A stretch of DNA of 64,000 bases from Lichina pygmaea (Eukaryota > Ascomycota > Lichinomycetes > Lichinales > Lichinaceae). The notes under the pieces were generated by a model. The model was not told where the DNA came from and did no database searches. It saw only the letters and a list, made by a program, of their open reading frames with translations. The stretch covers positions 1,922,001 to 1,986,000 of the forward strand of contig OY730169.1 in NCBI GenBank assembly GCA_963422465.1, read 5' to 3'. Shown here one piece after another: positions 63,258-64,000 of this stretch (the first letter of the stretch is position 1; each line of letters starts with the position of its first letter). The translations under genes were made by a program, and so were the position numbers.

Positions 63258-64000
63258 ATGGGTTGCTTCCTTGCTAAGTGATCTGTGTGTGTATGTGTGT
63301 GTTGGGGGGAGGGGGGGGGGAAGATTCGCTTTTGTAGCACGGGAAATGAACGTGCGCCTTCCCCTTGCATACAGCTCAGAATGTTGGAGATGCTGATTTC
63401 TAGTCGTCGTGTTTCCTCTTATCCTCTTCTTCTGTCGTTATCTATACAATTCCCTTCTTCTCCTTCTTCTTTCCCTCCTTCCTTTCTCTGCATCTTTCAT
63501 CCTTGGGAGAGTGAAGGAGGGAGGGGAGGGAGTGAGACGAGAGGAAGAGGATCATGCTGGCGTCTTTACTGCTCCTGTCTGTTTGATTCTTGTATAGTAC
63601 TTCAGCTACGCTAACATGTTTCTTGGAGCCTGTTCTCTTCATCAGCACAATAGCATTTTTTTTAATCATGAGAATCGCGTCGTCAGGACTTCGTTGACAG
63701 GCACGACAGACTACCGCGGCTGACTCGGTCGATGCCTTCTGTTCTCTGGCCTTCTATCCCTTCGTTCATAGGGAGGTTGTCTGAGCTGGATAGTAGATCA
63801 GGAGGCTCGGACTGGTTGTTGATGGGGGTTGCTACCTGTCGCTACCTGCGTCGTATGCCATGGTGCTGTTGTCGATGCTGCTCTGCGACGAAGTGAGTCA
63901 CGTGCTTCATTGGCCTTGCACATCCAGTACCACTGGCACCATCAGCACCAGCATGTTACTAATTATTCGCAGTCAATCTATGGCTCTTCTGGAGCAATGC
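63258..64000. other. 3' region of the CAP-Gly gene and window end
   Basis: Starts with a TGTGTGTATGTGTGTG stretch and a G-rich run (63304-63320), then CT-rich sequence. No gene is recognised to the end of the window. Confidence 0.5.

Overview
The window is nuclear DNA of a filamentous ascomycete (Pezizomycotina). The evidence is dense protein genes on both strands with short introns (about 48-129 bp, GT..AG, mostly with CTNAC-type branch sites), clear fungal orthologues (SEC66, NOP14, ORC3, BRR2, CPA2, RCL1, a CLIP-170-type CAP-Gly protein), a LaeA-like methyltransferase, a type-3 copper tyrosinase, a fungal NACHT-ankyrin receptor and Tad-like LINE fragments. I cannot name the species. Exon boundaries are my own inference from splice sites and reading phase. 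In nearly every multi-exon gene the exon lengths sum to a multiple of three; the exception is the LaeA-like gene.

Layout. 0-0.9 kb: 3' end of SEC66. 0.9-5 kb: repeat-rich gap with a large inverted repeat (2.4-3.2 kb), a LINE fragment (3.4-3.9 kb), a G23 tract and a GGTGCC minisatellite. 5.0-7.6 kb: seven-exon tyrosinase. 8.2-9.4 kb: a probable decayed gene. 10.5-11.4 kb: a degenerate repeat array. 11.9-14.0 kb: intron-rich LaeA-like methyltransferase (minus). 15-25.4 kb: a compact core block with NOP14 (minus) divergent from an unknown gene (plus), and ORC3 (minus) divergent from a mitochondrial PPR-like gene (plus). 26.0-26.65 kb: a second repeat array sharing a core word with the first. 26.7-29.1 kb: G-patch/DUF4187 protein (minus), an intron-containing tRNA-Ile(UAU), and an NTF2-like protein (plus). 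30-41.4 kb: BRR2 (minus) divergent from CPA2 (plus). 42.9-48.1 kb: RCL1 (minus) divergent from the NACHT-ankyrin gene (plus). 50 kb: short secreted WSC-domain protein. 52.1-54.5 kb: PWWP chromatin protein (minus). 54.5-60.5 kb: accessory DNA with a decayed coiled-coil gene and two copies of a Tc1/mariner-type MITE, one split by a LINE insertion. 60.5-63.3 kb: CLIP-170-like protein.

Most genes are housekeeping: ribosome assembly (NOP14, RCL1), splicing (BRR2, probably the G-patch protein), replication origin recognition (ORC3), ER translocation (SEC66), arginine synthesis (CPA2) and microtubule plus-end tracking (CLIP). They do not form a pathway cluster; divergent pairs sharing short promoters are the main organising pattern. 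The accessory content sits in the gaps. The most distinctive signals are the NACHT gene, whose near-identical ankyrin repeats differ almost only at a few codons, the MITE split by a LINE, and two distant repeat arrays that share the word GTCGAACATCGC.
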